Source: Pseudoalteromonas rubra
GTDB taxonomy: Bacteria > Pseudomonadota > Gammaproteobacteria > Enterobacterales > Alteromonadaceae
Reading direction: 5' to 3'
Assembly (NCBI RefSeq): GCF_001482385.1
Contig: NZ_CP013611.1
Coordinates: 2,790,001 to 2,854,000, forward strand
DNA: 64,000 nucleotides
Under the pieces are notes generated by a model, which saw nothing but the letters and a program-made list of their open reading frames with translations, did not search any database and had not been told where the DNA came from. Below are positions 21,081 through 35,446 of this stretch, piece after piece (the stretch's first letter is position 1; each line of letters starts with the position of its first letter). The position numbers and the translations under genes are program-made.

Positions 21081-21245
21081 ATGAAAATTAAACTAAATAA
21101 AAAAGCAGTTAAAAATCTATCTGATAAGCAAGTTATTGGGCAGCAGGCGACTCCTGCTATCAATGGGGGTGGCGGTCCACAGCAAGAATTAGCGACCTGG
21201 CACCGTGGTTGGATATCTTGTATCGAATGTCCAATTCTCGTGTAG
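21081..21245 (+). CDS. Small double-glycine leader peptide, RiPP-precursor-like
   Basis: 54 aa, with AAGGA 7 nt upstream of the ATG. The N-terminal half (MKIKLNKKAVKNLSDKQ, then TPAINGG) has the Lys/Asn-rich helix and terminal Gly-Gly of bacterial natural-product leader peptides (GG-type, as in Bacteroidota-like precursor families). The proposed core is GGPQQELATWHRGWISCIEC plus PILV: two Trp and a CxxC pair. No lanthionine synthetase, radical SAM enzyme, protease or ABC exporter lies nearby, so it would be an orphan precursor. It is transcribed independently, between the terminator at 20977 and the convergent tusA. The identity is a pattern judgement; an unrelated small secreted peptide is possible. 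Confidence 0.6.
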   Translation: MKIKLNKKAVKNLSDKQVIGQQATPAINGGGGPQQELATWHRGWISCIECPILV

Positions 21246-21290
21246 TACACGCATTGATATAGCTGGTGGGGCTCCTCACCAGCTCAAAAA

Positions 21291-21530
21291 TCATTTCCCT
21301 TTCTTTACCAGGTAGCGGTAAGGAAGGTCATCCACTTCTTTGGCTACCAAAGTGTGATCCATAAACTCACAAAAGCTGGGAATATCCCGGGTCGTTGACG
21401 GGTCATCGGCCAGAATCAACAGGGTTTCACCGTCCTGCATTTTTCTTACTTTACCACGGATCATCATCACGGGTTCAGGACAACGCAAGCCAATCGCATC
21501 AAGAGTGTGGTCAGTGTTGTCAAAGTTCAT
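21291..21530 (-). CDS. tusA: Sulfurtransferase TusA
   Basis: 79 aa from the ATG at 21530 ([20 protein letters not shown]); upstream in-frame codons are not family-like. Active-site Cys17 is in GLRCPEPVM. TusA takes persulfide sulfur from IscS and passes it to the TusBCDE relay for 2-thiouridine on tRNA wobble positions. MnmE in this window modifies the same tRNA base. Confidence 0.95.
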   Translation of the reverse strand: MNFDNTDHTLDAIGLRCPEPVMMIRGKVRKMQDGETLLILADDPSTTRDIPSFCEFMDHTLVAKEVDDLPYRYLVKKGK

Positions 21531-21622
21531 GGCTGTGTCCCCGGTAAATAAAACGCCTATTCTAGCGCGCCTTGTATAACAAATAAATACTCGTGTGAAC
21601 GGGTCGCTGTCTGGATATAAAA

Positions 21623-21652
21623 AAGGCAAGCTGCGGTATGCAGCTTGCCTTG
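21623..21652 (-). terminator. fadBA operon terminator
   Basis: Perfect AAGGCAAGCTGC / GCAGCTTGCCTT hairpin (12-bp stem, short loop) with a T-run when read on the minus strand, 38 bp after the fadA stop. Confidence 0.9.
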
Positions 21653-21689
21653 GTCACCAAGTTAAAATGGTTAGGGAATCGCGTATTGG

Positions 21690-25023
<3,334 letters not shown>

Positions 25024-25378
25024 ACATGTTCTCCCGTGTTTTTACACTGGTACGATGAGTTGTCATTTCATTCAGTGTGGCGTCTTTAAAAGAAAATTGC
25101 AATGAAAAATTTACCGCAGGTTTACTGCAAAGGGTTAGGCACAATGCTAAGGTGGTTTGGCTGATTATTTTCCGGATGACAAGGTTTGTCCGGACGTTAA
25201 GCCTTGGGCAAGTTGCCACGCAATAGTCTGGTGTTAAACACACGACTGTTTGGGGTACACAGTGCGCCCGGGCAGGGAACTCACAGAAAGGAAGGTGTTT
25301 TGGTGTGGGCCTTATCTAGTTGCATTTTTGACACGCCAGAACATTAACTGACAATCAAGAGAATGAAAGTTAAGCACT
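25024..25378. other. Divergent intergenic region fadB / slt
   Basis: 355 bp between two diverging genes, so it must carry both promoters. Apart from the FadR-like site I see no further gene or strong hairpin. Confidence 0.6.
25045..25061. promoter_or_regulatory. Candidate FadR operator upstream of fadB
   Basis: CACTGGTACGATGAGTT matches 12 of 17 positions of the E. coli fadBA FadR operator, including the whole CTGGTACGA core. FadR represses beta-oxidation genes until acyl-CoA binds. Alteromonadales often use PsrA instead, so the assignment is tentative. Confidence 0.45.
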
Positions 25379-27280
25379 ATGAAATTATGGTTTAGTCGTT
25401 TTGCTGTCACGTGCCTTGCAGTGTGCAGTGGGGCCTGGAGCCACTTGGGACAGGCTGCGGATCCGCATAAGGCGTTTAAAGACGCAGAGCGCGTAGCGTG
25501 GAGTGGCAATTATCAGGCTTTTAAAAAGTCGCTGGCTGAGCTCGATCATCCCCTCAAGCCTTATGTTGAGGCAACCTTCTATAAACGCCATCCAAAGCTC
25601 AAATATCAGGACGAAATAGGGCGGTTTTTGTCGATTTATGATCATACGCCATTGGATTGGATGGTACGAAAGAGTTGGTTGAATTATCTCAAGCGTCGCA
25701 ACAAGAAAGCCCTTTTTATAGAACATTATCAGGACACCACCAATGCGGAGCTGAAATGTACCTACTTACAGTTCCAGCTTGACCTGGGCGCGCCACAGAA
25801 AGCCATTTTGGATCAGGTAGAGCCATTGTGGGTTGTCGGTAAGTCTCAACCCAAAGCTTGCGATAAATTGTTTAGCCGCTGGCAGAAAGCCGGGTATCGG
25901 ACACAAGCGCTGGTGTGGCAAAGGATCACGCACACTGCGCAGGGCGGTCAGGCATCGTTACTGAAGTATTTAAAAACCTTATTGCCCCGCAATGAAGCCT
26001 ATTTGGCAGATCTGTATCTTAGCGTACGGCGCGATCCCAGCGCATCAGCTGGTCTTTACCGATATAAGCAGCGCTCTGCTAAAGAAGCGGAGATAGCCGT
26101 TTATGGTGTCCGGCGTTTGATCTGGCGTGATCCTAAACTGGCATTGCGCGCCTGGGATAAATTACAGGGCATGTTTACCTTTACTCGGGCACAACAGGAC
26201 AGTGTGGCATATCGGTTTGCCCTGGCACTGGCTTCAAAAGGACATGAGCAGGCAAAGTTCTGGCTAAACAAAGTGCCCCCGGAATTACAAGATAAGAAAC
26301 TGCGTCAGTGGCTGATGAGTAACATGCTTAAAGAGCAGGATTGGGAAGGGATCGCCGTGCTGTTTACGGGCATGGAAAATCTCAGTCATGGTCAGACATA
26401 CTGGCTGGGCTATAGCTATGCCAAGCGTAATCAGACGGAAAAGGCGCAAGCCCTGTGGCGACAGATTGCATCGAAGCGTGATTACTATGGTTTTCTTGCT
26501 GCTGCGCGCCTGGATCTGCCAGCGCAACTCAATGCTGAGCCGCTGAATGTGCCGCCGAGCATTGTGGCCAAGGTCTCGGAAGCACCTGGCTTTAAAAGGG
26601 CAAAAGCGCTCTATGAGCTGGAGCGTTTTACCGCAGCGCGTCGTGAGTGGAATTATTTGACCAATACCTCCAGTACCGCGGAAAAACTGGCGGCGTCTTT
26701 ACTGGCAGTTGAACTCGATTGGTATGACAGCACCATTTATACGCTGGCTCAGATCAAAGCCTGGAACTATGTAGACTTACGTTTTCCAATGGCATTTGAC
26801 GATTTGTTTGTTCGCTACAGTGAACGCAATAAAGTTGATTTGGCGTGGAGCTTTGCGATTGCCCGCAGAGAAAGTTCATTCGCGCCCGATGCGCGCTCTC
26901 ATGCAGATGCGTATGGCCTGATGCAGCTGCTGCCCAGTACCGCGAAGTATGTGGCTAAGTCACGGGTATCGACGCGCCAATTAATGAAACCAGCGACCAA
27001 TATTCGCCTGGGTACCGATTATCTCGATTACCTGAAAGGGAAGAATAAAGGCAACGAGATCCTGGCTACAGCCTCTTACAATGCCGGTTTTCATCGGGTG
27101 AAGCGCTGGATCCCACAAGAGGCTATGCCTGCGGAGTTATGGATCGAATTGATCCCATACCGGGAAACCCGTGATTATGTTAAAAATGTCATGGCGTATC
27201 GGCAGGTTTATCACGCCAAGTTAGGCCGTGAGGGGAACATTCTGGCCTGCATTCTCGATATGCAAATCGGTGGTAAGTAA
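25379..27280 (+). CDS. slt: Soluble lytic murein transglycosylase (Slt70 family)
   Basis: 633 aa (E. coli Slt70 645 with signal). The signal peptide ends near GQAAD (residues 23-27). A long alpha-superhelical U-domain with many Trp/Leu-rich repeats runs to about 460. The C-terminal goose-lysozyme-like catalytic domain shows the SLT motif IARRESSFAPDARS (catalytic Glu at residue 498), AYGLMQLLPSTA and ATASYNAGFHRVKRW. It cleaves the MurNAc-GlcNAc bond in peptidoglycan, giving 1,6-anhydro ends, in the periplasm. Diverges from fadB. Confidence 0.95.
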   Translation: MKLWFSRFAVTCLAVCSGAWSHLGQAADPHKAFKDAERVAWSGNYQAFKKSLAELDHPLKPYVEATFYKRHPKLKYQDEIGRFLSIYDHTPLDWMVRKSWLNYLKRRNKKALFIEHYQDTTNAELKCTYLQFQLDLGAPQKAILDQVEPLWVVGKSQPKACDKLFSRWQKAGYRTQALVWQRITHTAQGGQASLLKYLKTLLPRNEAYLADLYLSVRRDPSASAGLYRYKQRSAKEAEIAVYGVRRLIWRDPKLALRAWDKLQGMFTFTRAQQDSVAYRFALALASKGHEQAKFWLNKVPPELQDKKLRQWLMSNMLKEQDWEGIAVLFTGMENLSHGQTYWLGYSYAKRNQTEKAQALWRQIASKRDYYGFLAAARLDLPAQLNAEPLNVPPSIVAKVSEAPGFKRAKALYELERFTAARREWNYLTNTSSTAEKLAASLLAVELDWYDSTIYTLAQIKAWNYVDLRFPMAFDDLFVRYSERNKVDLAWSFAIARRESSFAPDARSHADAYGLMQLLPSTAKYVAKSRVSTRQLMKPATNIRLGTDYLDYLKGKNKGNEILATASYNAGFHRVKRWIPQEAMPAELWIELIPYRETRDYVKNVMAYRQVYHAKLGREGNILACILDMQIGGK

Positions 27281-27393
27281 AGCGCGTAACCTGCTCAGTT
27301 GTCGGTTTGTCTCGCGATAGCGAGGCTGACCGCGGCCCGCTTTACTTCTTTAAACCTGTGGCGCTATGTTAGACTCAGTGACAAGCGAATTAA

Positions 27394-28737
<1,344 letters not shown>

Positions 28738-28805
28738 CCCAGTGTCTAAGTTAACTGTGTTAAACTGGGAGCCTTGTGCTCCCAGTGTTGTTTTGTTGAA
28801 TTCCC

Positions 28806-29423
28806 ATGTCTGAATACGCCATTCCAAGCAGTACCATTTCACATCACGAAGAAATTAAGAAAAGCACGTTTATCGTGCACATTGCCCATACGCCCACCTT
28901 AGAGGATGCCAAGGCATTTATCCGTGCTATTAACGAGCAATATCCAGATGCCCGGCATAATTGCTGGGCCCATATTGCCGGTGCGCCGGGTGGCAGCCAT
29001 GTGTTGGGCTTTTCAGATGATGGGGAACCCAATGGCACGGCCGGTAAACCAATGTTAAATGTGTTGCTGGGCTCCGGACTCGGAGAGATCACAGCCGTAA
29101 CCACACGTTATTTCGGGGGCATTAAGCTTGGCACGGGGGGGCTGGTGCGCGCTTATGGGGGAACGCTTAACAATGCGCTGGACACACTGCCGACTCAAAT
29201 AAAGATCCCTGCCAGTATTTTAGTGGGTGAATCTGATTATGGCCTGCAGGGGAATATAGAGCAGCACCTTAATAGCCAGTACACCGTACTCAACATAGAT
29301 AAGCAGTATGGAGCGTCTATCTCCTGGGAGATTGAACTGGATAGTCGTGAAGCAAAAACAGCGATTGCGTCGGTGCATGACCTGACTCATGGTGCCGTGT
29401 CACTCAGGCTCAAAGCATCCTGA
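28806..29423 (+). CDS. yigZ: YigZ/IMPACT family protein
   Basis: 205 aa. The N-terminal UPF0029/Impact domain contains KKSTFIVHIAHT, DARHNCWAHIAG and FSDDGEPNGTAGKPML; the C-terminal half is the ferredoxin-like YigZ domain. Function is unsettled in bacteria; the eukaryotic homologue IMPACT affects translation control. In Enterobacteria yigZ sits between pepQ and trkH; the same order pepQ-yigZ-trkH is kept here. Confidence 0.95.
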   Translation: MSEYAIPSSTISHHEEIKKSTFIVHIAHTPTLEDAKAFIRAINEQYPDARHNCWAHIAGAPGGSHVLGFSDDGEPNGTAGKPMLNVLLGSGLGEITAVTTRYFGGIKLGTGGLVRAYGGTLNNALDTLPTQIKIPASILVGESDYGLQGNIEQHLNSQYTVLNIDKQYGASISWEIELDSREAKTAIASVHDLTHGAVSLRLKAS

Positions 29424-29499
29424 GACGGGTTTCGCGGTTTACTAACTGAGTGATGTATTAGACAATCAGGTGTAATTACAATAACTCGCGAATCGCGCT

Positions 29500-30951
29500 A
29501 TGCAATTTCGTACCATTATAAAGATACTCGGACAGCTTGTAGCGCTCTTTAGTCTGACTATGGTGCCACCGGCTCTGGTGTCTTTGATCTATAAGGACGG
29601 TGGTGGTGTGCCGTTTGTCCTGGCATTTATCTTTAGTGTGCTGATTGGCCTGATGGCCTACTACCCAAACCGCAAAGAGCAGGGCGATCTGAAAGCCAGA
29701 GAGGGCTTCCTGATCGTGGTCTTGTTCTGGCTGGTACTGGGGGCTTTTGCGGCTGTGCCGCTGATCTTCTTAAGTGAACCCAATCTGTCGTTTGCCGATG
29801 CGGTTTTTGAGGCGTTTTCTGGCCTCACGACCACGGGCGCAACGGTATTAACGGGCATTGAGTATTTACCTAAATCTGTCCTTTTTTATCGTCAGCAATT
29901 GCAATGGCTCGGTGGTATGGGGATCATTGTTTTGGCCGTTGCGGTATTGCCAATGCTAGGTGTTGGTGGCATGCAGCTATACCGGGCGGAGACACCCGGT
30001 CCGGTCAAGGACTCGAAAATGACCCCCCGGATAGCCGATACCGCCAAACATTTATGGTATATCTATGTGACACTGACACTGGCCTGCACGCTGGCTTATG
30101 CCTGGGCTGGAATGAGTTGGTTCGATGCTATCTGCCATGCGTTTGCGACGATTGCCATTGGTGGGTTCTCAACCTATGATGCCTCAATAGGCCACTTCGA
30201 CAGCCCGATGATCAATGCCATTTGTGTGTTCTTCCTGCTCATTGCTGCCGCCAATTTTTCACTGCATTATGCCGCTGTGGCGGGTCGTAATATCAAAGTT
30301 TACTTCAGAGATCCTGAGCTCAAAGTCTTTTTGTTTATTCAGCTTGCGCTGGTGGTGTTATGTTTTGCGGTGCTGTCGTCTAAGCAGGTATATAGTAATG
30401 GTGACGAAACGCTGGATCATGCTTTGTTTCAGGCCGTCTCTATCAGTACCACCGCAGGTTTTGCCACCGACAGCTTTGCAGCCTGGCCTTTGTTCCTGCC
30501 CATTTTGTTGATCTTTTCCAGTTTCATTGGTGGCTGTGCCGGTTCTACGGGTGGTGGTATGAAAGTGGTGCGGGTATTCCTGCTTTACTTACAGGGGATC
30601 CGAGAGCTGAATCGTCTGGTGCACCCTCGTGCCATATATTCCATTAAGTTGGGGCGTAAGGCGCTACCCGATAAAGTGGTCGAAGCTGTATGGGGATTTT
30701 TCTCGGCCTACGCACTGGTCTTTGTGATCATCATGATTGCCTTGCTGGGTACCGGACTGGACAATATCACAGCGTTTTCAGCAACCGCGGCATGTTTAAA
30801 CAACCTTGGCCCAGGTTTGGGTGATGTTGCGGCGCATTATGGGGATATTCCCGACTCTGCAAAATGGATTTTAACTTTGGCTATGGTATTCGGCCGTCTC
30901 GAAATTTTCACTCTGTTAGTGCTGTTCACCCCCACGTTCTGGCGTGGGTGA
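29500..30951 (+). CDS. trkH: Trk potassium uptake channel subunit TrkH
   Basis: 483 aa, about ten membrane segments in four MPM repeats. The filter-like loops are readable: GLTTTGAT, ATIAIGGFSTYD, SISTTAGFAT and ACLNNLGPG. TrkH imports K+ with proton coupling and is gated by the cytoplasmic ring protein TrkA, encoded at 32769 on the other strand. Stop codon lies in a short CACCCCCACG/CGTGGGTG inverted repeat that may aid termination. Confidence 0.97.
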   Translation: MQFRTIIKILGQLVALFSLTMVPPALVSLIYKDGGGVPFVLAFIFSVLIGLMAYYPNRKEQGDLKAREGFLIVVLFWLVLGAFAAVPLIFLSEPNLSFADAVFEAFSGLTTTGATVLTGIEYLPKSVLFYRQQLQWLGGMGIIVLAVAVLPMLGVGGMQLYRAETPGPVKDSKMTPRIADTAKHLWYIYVTLTLACTLAYAWAGMSWFDAICHAFATIAIGGFSTYDASIGHFDSPMINAICVFFLLIAAANFSLHYAAVAGRNIKVYFRDPELKVFLFIQLALVVLCFAVLSSKQVYSNGDETLDHALFQAVSISTTAGFATDSFAAWPLFLPILLIFSSFIGGCAGSTGGGMKVVRVFLLYLQGIRELNRLVHPRAIYSIKLGRKALPDKVVEAVWGFFSAYALVFVIIMIALLGTGLDNITAFSATAACLNNLGPGLGDVAAHYGDIPDSAKWILTLAMVFGRLEIFTLLVLFTPTFWRG

Positions 30952-31462
30952 GGCACGGTCGCCGAGCTGTGGATGGTCGAGCCGGAATACACCGCCATGG
31001 ATGGCTGATATTCCTGTCCTAAGCTCTGCCGATTGAATGAAGCGAGGGGTCCGAAGTATCGACGGGTTAGCTTATCTTTATTTGTTTCAGCACTCATCCA
31101 AAAGACCGGTCTGACTATTTCGTTGCTGCCACAGAGTAAGGCCAATCTGTTGTTCAGCATGCATCCTGAGCAAATCAAAATGACCTATTAAAGGTATTTT
31201 TGTAAATTTTTTAATATTTATTTTTCTGTCTTTTACATTTCAAAATAATTACAACTCTATTTAAATCATAGTGATACGTTGTTTTTTATAAAATTGCGTA
31301 TTAGCCAAATTAACGCCGGTTAAAAAATATATAAAAAATCGCAAAAAATGCATTTTTTCATTAGCGGCAGTGTCATATTTGTATCGTCAGGGTTAATTCC
31401 CTACTTTTTTTAAGTTACCCACACCGGACTGTGGGTGTTGCCAGAAAACAAAACTATGAGGA
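30952..31462. other. 511-bp intergenic region, partly AT-rich
   Basis: The first half (30952-31180) has normal composition but no credible coding frame. The second (about 31190-31400) is strongly AT-rich with T- and A-runs, as expected for a strong promoter or a silenced stretch. A 7-bp stem hairpin follows at 31417. No gene, tRNA or IS remnant recognised. Confidence 0.6.
31417..31436 (+). promoter_or_regulatory. Leader hairpin before the 31472 gene
   Basis: ACCCACA and TGTGGGT form a 7-bp stem with a 6-nt loop, ending 21 bp before the GAGGA ribosome site of the next gene. There is no following T-run, so an mRNA-leader element is more likely than a terminator. Confidence 0.4.
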
Positions 31463-31471
31463 ATGGCCAAG

Positions 31472-31960
31472 ATGTTTGCCATGTCACATCAAAATAAACA
31501 TAAAGCAATGCAAGCAGGGATGATCAGCCGGGTAAACCTGTCTGACGGCGCCAGTGACTTAACAGAGTGTGTGGCTCAACTCAACCAGTATATGAGTGGA
31601 ACCGGGTGCTTACAGTATGATAGTTGCCTGCCATCCGCGCACGGAAGTGTGCCATTACAGCGTTGCGATGGCGTAGAAGTGAGTGAGTGCGTGATAGGTA
31701 TTATTTCAGAAAATGCATTGTGGCAAACCCGGACTTTGCCTCCTCTGATGCTCAAAGAGCACGCTGGTCAACTAACGAACACTGCTCATGATCACATGCT
31801 GGGTATTACCTTTATTACAAAGCGTAATGGTGAACCTATGCTGTTCTTTACCGAACATTATGAGCAACATCTGGCACTGAGCACGATTGAAGTACAAAGC
31901 CGTATGATGACGCTCAGGGATGCAGCAATTTTGCTGAAAGGATATTTACAACAAGGGTAA
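31472..31960 (+). CDS. Uncharacterised 162-aa protein
   Basis: The start is put at the ATG at 31472 because GAGGA (31458-31462) is then 9 nt upstream; an ATG at 31463 would abut that site. No signal peptide or membrane segment. Middle region CVIGIISENALWQTRTLPPLML and C-terminal region LGITFITKRNGEPMLFFTEHYEQHL suggest a small alpha/beta fold; four cysteines lie in the first half. I recognise no family. It has its own long AT-rich upstream region and is followed by the PilZ gene after 86 bp. Codon use looks native. Confidence 0.65.
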   Translation: MFAMSHQNKHKAMQAGMISRVNLSDGASDLTECVAQLNQYMSGTGCLQYDSCLPSAHGSVPLQRCDGVEVSECVIGIISENALWQTRTLPPLMLKEHAGQLTNTAHDHMLGITFITKRNGEPMLFFTEHYEQHLALSTIEVQSRMMTLRDAAILLKGYLQQG

Positions 31961-32046
31961 GTCTGTTCCTGCAATGGGTTTTTCAGCATTATAAAAAGTG
32001 TATTTTGCTGCTACACTATCAGCAGAGTAGTTAGCAGGGTTACAAG

Positions 32047-32733
32047 ATGTTGAAGCGTAAAACGCAACGGAGCAGGAAGCACTTAACGCAGATCCCCGCA
32101 GGCAGTTTGATTGATATTGAAATCGTTATGCCAGCCAGCCGGAAACGCGTCCGTACTGAGTTTATCGGGGTGCTTGAAGATCAGTATATTATTTTAAATT
32201 ATCCCAACCCTAAGCGACTCGGCGCGGCGGCTGATTATGTGAAGACAGGGACGGAGATCATTGTCCGGGCCCTGCCTGAAGATAGTAATGGGCAGATCAT
32301 TGCTTTCAAAGAGACCATTAAAGCCATTAGTAATCACCCCGCGCGGCTTATTTTTCTTTACTATCCCCATGAAGTACAGACCTACCAGCTGCGCGCTCAA
32401 ACCCGTGTACCAGCTTTAATCCCTGCCATTTTGCAGTTGCCCGATTACAATGAAGTGGGCGTGATCAGAGACATTTCGCTGTCGGGTATGATGTTTGATA
32501 TTCAAAAAGAACACTTGCCTGACGACCTGGAATCAGAAAACTGTGAAGTTTTGATTGAAGGTAAAGACGACAATGCGTCTGCTATCAAAGGCAAAGTGTG
32601 CCGTATTATTGAAAGTGCAGAGGGTAATGTGTCGCTGGGGATCCAGGTCATGGGCCCGGATACGACGATCAAAGCGGTGTTAAAAGATTACCTGATAGAT
32701 TTGTCTATTCTGTCTGGAGAAGACGAGCACTAG
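32047..32733 (+). CDS. PilZ domain protein, YcgR-like (c-di-GMP effector)
   Basis: 228 aa. The N-terminal half (about 15-105) resembles the YcgR N-domain. The C-terminal PilZ domain has both c-di-GMP-binding motifs: R116-AQT-R120 (RxxxR) and D142-ISLS-G147 (D/NxSxxG). This layout is found in flagellar-brake and related c-di-GMP receptors. No flagellar or polysaccharide genes are near, so the target is open. The gene converges on trkA with a strong hairpin between. Confidence 0.88.
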   Translation: MLKRKTQRSRKHLTQIPAGSLIDIEIVMPASRKRVRTEFIGVLEDQYIILNYPNPKRLGAAADYVKTGTEIIVRALPEDSNGQIIAFKETIKAISNHPARLIFLYYPHEVQTYQLRAQTRVPALIPAILQLPDYNEVGVIRDISLSGMMFDIQKEHLPDDLESENCEVLIEGKDDNASAIKGKVCRIIESAEGNVSLGIQVMGPDTTIKAVLKDYLIDLSILSGEDEH

Positions 32734-32755
32734 CTGACCAAACCGGTTGGTCAGC
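32733..32755. terminator. Convergent hairpin between PilZ gene and trkA
   Basis: GCTGACCAA / TTGGTCAGC, a 9-bp perfect stem with a 5-nt loop, right at the end of the PilZ gene. It lacks a T-run on either side; termination role inferred from position. Confidence 0.55.
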
Positions 32756-32768
32756 CAGGGTCTGAGCA

Positions 32769-34145
32769 TTACACAAACAGTGCGCTGACCTGGAAGAGCT
32801 TTTCAACCACACCAATCTGTTTTTTGTCGATCAGGAACATGATGACATGATCTCCCGAGAGGATGATGGTGTCATCGTGGGCTATCAGTACTTCGTCGTC
32901 ACGAACTATGGCGCCAATGGTGGTGCCTGCTGGCAACTTGATGTCCCGAATGGCACGGCCAACCACTTTTGAGGTGTTCTCGTCGCCGTGTGCAACAGCT
33001 TCAATGGCTTCAGCAGCGCCCTTACGAAGTGAGTAAACGTTCACTATATCACCACGTCTAACGTGGGTGAGCAAAGCTGAAATGGTCGCTTGTTGAGGTG
33101 AAATCGCAATGTCGATTTCTCCCCCCTGTACCAGGTCAACGTACGCGCCTCGCTGGATGAGCACCATGGTCTTCTGCGCACCCATGCGTTTGGCGAGCAT
33201 GGCAGCCATGATGTTTGCTTCATCGTCATTGGTGACCGCAATGAACACATCAACCTGTTCAATATGTTCTTCTGATAACAGCTCCTGATCAGACGCGTCA
33301 CCACAAAAGACCACGGTGTTATCGAGCATTTCTGACAAGGACGATGCCCGGTCATGATTACGTTCGATAAGCTTAACACTGTGATTTTTTTCTAATGATC
33401 TGGCCAGACCGGCACCGATATTACCGCCACCGGCAATCATAATTTTACGATAAGACCGTTCGAGCTTTTGCAGCTCGTTCATGACCGCACGGATATGTTT
33501 GGTTGCCGCGATGAAGAACACTTCGTCGTCGGCTTCTATGACAGTGGTACCCAATGGTTTAATGGCTTTACCCTGACGGTAAATGGCCGCGACTCGGGTA
33601 TCTACATTGGGGATATGCTCCTTCAGAGCAGACAGCGCATAGCCAACCAGCAGACCACCATAGTAAGCTTTAACGGCCACCAGAGATAACATCCCTTCGG
33701 CAAATTGCAGTACTTGCAATGCGCCAGGGTAATCGATCAGGCGGCGAATATAACGGGTAACCAGTTGCTCCGGCGCAATATAGTGATCGACTGGCAAGTC
33801 ATCGTTATGAAACAGCTTTTCCCGATACTTCAGGTATTGCTCAGAGCGGATCCGGGCGATTTTAGTGGGCGTATTAAAAATACTATATGCCACCTGACAG
33901 GCGATCATATTCACTTCATCCGAACTGGTCACCGCAATGACCATATCGGCATCTTCGGCACCGGCTTGTCTGAGCACATCCGGGTGGGCACTATGTCCAG
34001 TCACGCCTTGCAGATCATACTTGTCCTGCAATTCTCTTAATCGTTCTCCGTCAATGTCGACAACGGTAATTTCATTCTGTTCGCCGACCAGGTTTTCGGC
34101 CAGAGTACCGCCGACTTGTCCGGCACCTAAGATGATGATTTTCAT
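32769..34145 (-). CDS. trkA: Trk potassium uptake regulatory subunit TrkA
   Basis: 458 aa (E. coli 458). Two RCK repeats, each with a Rossmann nucleotide-binding motif: [11 protein letters not shown] at the N-terminus and [15 protein letters not shown] near residue 235, each followed by a TrkA-C domain. The NAD/ATP-binding cytoplasmic ring gates TrkH, encoded nearby. Last gene of def-fmt-rsmB-trkA, an order shared with E. coli. Confidence 0.98.
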   Translation of the reverse strand: MKIIILGAGQVGGTLAENLVGEQNEITVVDIDGERLRELQDKYDLQGVTGHSAHPDVLRQAGAEDADMVIAVTSSDEVNMIACQVAYSIFNTPTKIARIRSEQYLKYREKLFHNDDLPVDHYIAPEQLVTRYIRRLIDYPGALQVLQFAEGMLSLVAVKAYYGGLLVGYALSALKEHIPNVDTRVAAIYRQGKAIKPLGTTVIEADDEVFFIAATKHIRAVMNELQKLERSYRKIMIAGGGNIGAGLARSLEKNHSVKLIERNHDRASSLSEMLDNTVVFCGDASDQELLSEEHIEQVDVFIAVTNDDEANIMAAMLAKRMGAQKTMVLIQRGAYVDLVQGGEIDIAISPQQATISALLTHVRRGDIVNVYSLRKGAAEAIEAVAHGDENTSKVVGRAIRDIKLPAGTTIGAIVRDDEVLIAHDDTIILSGDHVIMFLIDKKQIGVVEKLFQVSALFV

Positions 34146-34162
34146 AAGTTAGTTAAGCGCTA

Positions 34163-35446
34163 TTATTGTTTTTCCAGCCGTGCGTAATAAAAGCCATCAG
34201 TATGACCTGGTAGCAGTTGCAAACCAGGTGCGTCAGGCGTGTCCCGTTCATGCAATGGCGTGAGTTGAGCATCCGCAGTGCGTGATAAAAACGCGACTAC
34301 TTGCTCTGTATTTTCCTGAGGCAAAACGGAGCACGTGGCATACACTAAGGTACCGCCGGGCTTAAGTAATGGCCAGATTGCATCCAGAATACGGGCTTGT
34401 AAAGTTGCCAGCTCGTCAATGTCGGTGGCACGACGCAGCCATTTGATGTCCGGATGTCGACGGATCACGCCGGTTGCCGAACAGGGCACATCTAATAAAA
34501 TACGATCGAATTGTTCACCTTGCCACCAGGTATCTGGGGTGGCCGCATTGGCTTCAAGGCACTGTGCACTGAGGTGCAGGCGCTGCAGATTCTCGTCAAC
34601 GCGTTTCAGGCGCTCACCATCCGCATCCAAAGCAATCACATTGGCATCGGCTAATTCGAGAATATGACAGGTTTTGCCACCTGGTGCGGCACAAGCATCC
34701 AAAATATGCTCGCCGTCTTGTGGCGTGAGCAACCGGGCGGCCATTTGTGCTGCTGCATCTTGCACTGAGCTGGCACCCTGAGTAAACGCAGGCAATTGTT
34801 GAACATCAACCGGCTTGGTCAGCAAAATGCCATCTGCAAAGTCCGCATCTAGGGTATAGGCAATGCCTTCGGCATCAAGGCGTTCTGCATAATCTGCTGT
34901 GGTTGATTGACGCTGGTTAACGCGTAGCCACATCGGTGCTTGTTGCTGATTGGCCGTTAAAATTTCTTCCCACTGCTGTGGATAAGCGGCTTGCAACTTT
35001 TTAATGAACCAGCCTGGGTGATTGTACTTGCAGACAGGGATTGCATTGGCACTGGCTTCTAAAGTGTCCTGAGCACGCTGAAAGTTACGTAATACCGCGT
35101 TGATCAGTCCTTTCAAGCCAGGCGCTTGAAGCTTGTTAGCAGCATTGACGGTTTCTGCCACTGCAGCGTGAGCAGGCACACGCATATGTTGCAGCTGATA
35201 AATACCCACATATAACAAAAACTGAAATACCCGGTTTTTGCCTTTGAGCGGTTGCTCGAGCAATTGCTGACAATAGTGCTCCAGACTGGGTAGGTGGCGT
35301 AAAACGCCATAGCAGATCTGTTGCAACAGGGCGCGATCTTTCACTGGTAGCTGACGGCTGGCATAAGGCAGTTGGGTTGTCAGGGACTGGCCCTTATCAA
35401 CGACCTGAAACAGAGTTTGCGCGGCGAGCGCGCGTACATTGGCCAT
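34163..35446 (-). CDS. rsmB: 16S rRNA m5C967 methyltransferase RsmB
   Basis: 427 aa. An N-terminal NusB-like RNA-binding domain is followed by the Fmu/NOL1 SAM methyltransferase domain with SAM loop [18 protein letters not shown] and the two catalytic cysteines in [17 protein letters not shown] and [16 protein letters not shown]. Methylates C967 of 16S rRNA. The start codon overlaps the fmt stop (ATGA), indicating coupling. Confidence 0.97.
   Translation of the reverse strand: MANVRALAAQTLFQVVDKGQSLTTQLPYASRQLPVKDRALLQQICYGVLRHLPSLEHYCQQLLEQPLKGKNRVFQFLLYVGIYQLQHMRVPAHAAVAETVNAANKLQAPGLKGLINAVLRNFQRAQDTLEASANAIPVCKYNHPGWFIKKLQAAYPQQWEEILTANQQQAPMWLRVNQRQSTTADYAERLDAEGIAYTLDADFADGILLTKPVDVQQLPAFTQGASSVQDAAAQMAARLLTPQDGEHILDACAAPGGKTCHILELADANVIALDADGERLKRVDENLQRLHLSAQCLEANAATPDTWWQGEQFDRILLDVPCSATGVIRRHPDIKWLRRATDIDELATLQARILDAIWPLLKPGGTLVYATCSVLPQENTEQVVAFLSRTADAQLTPLHERDTPDAPGLQLLPGHTDGFYYARLEKQ

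Noticed and set aside
30837..31178. 113-aa minus-strand ORF at the trkH 3' end
   Set aside because: Half of it is antisense to trkH and the rest has no ribosome site or recognisable domain.
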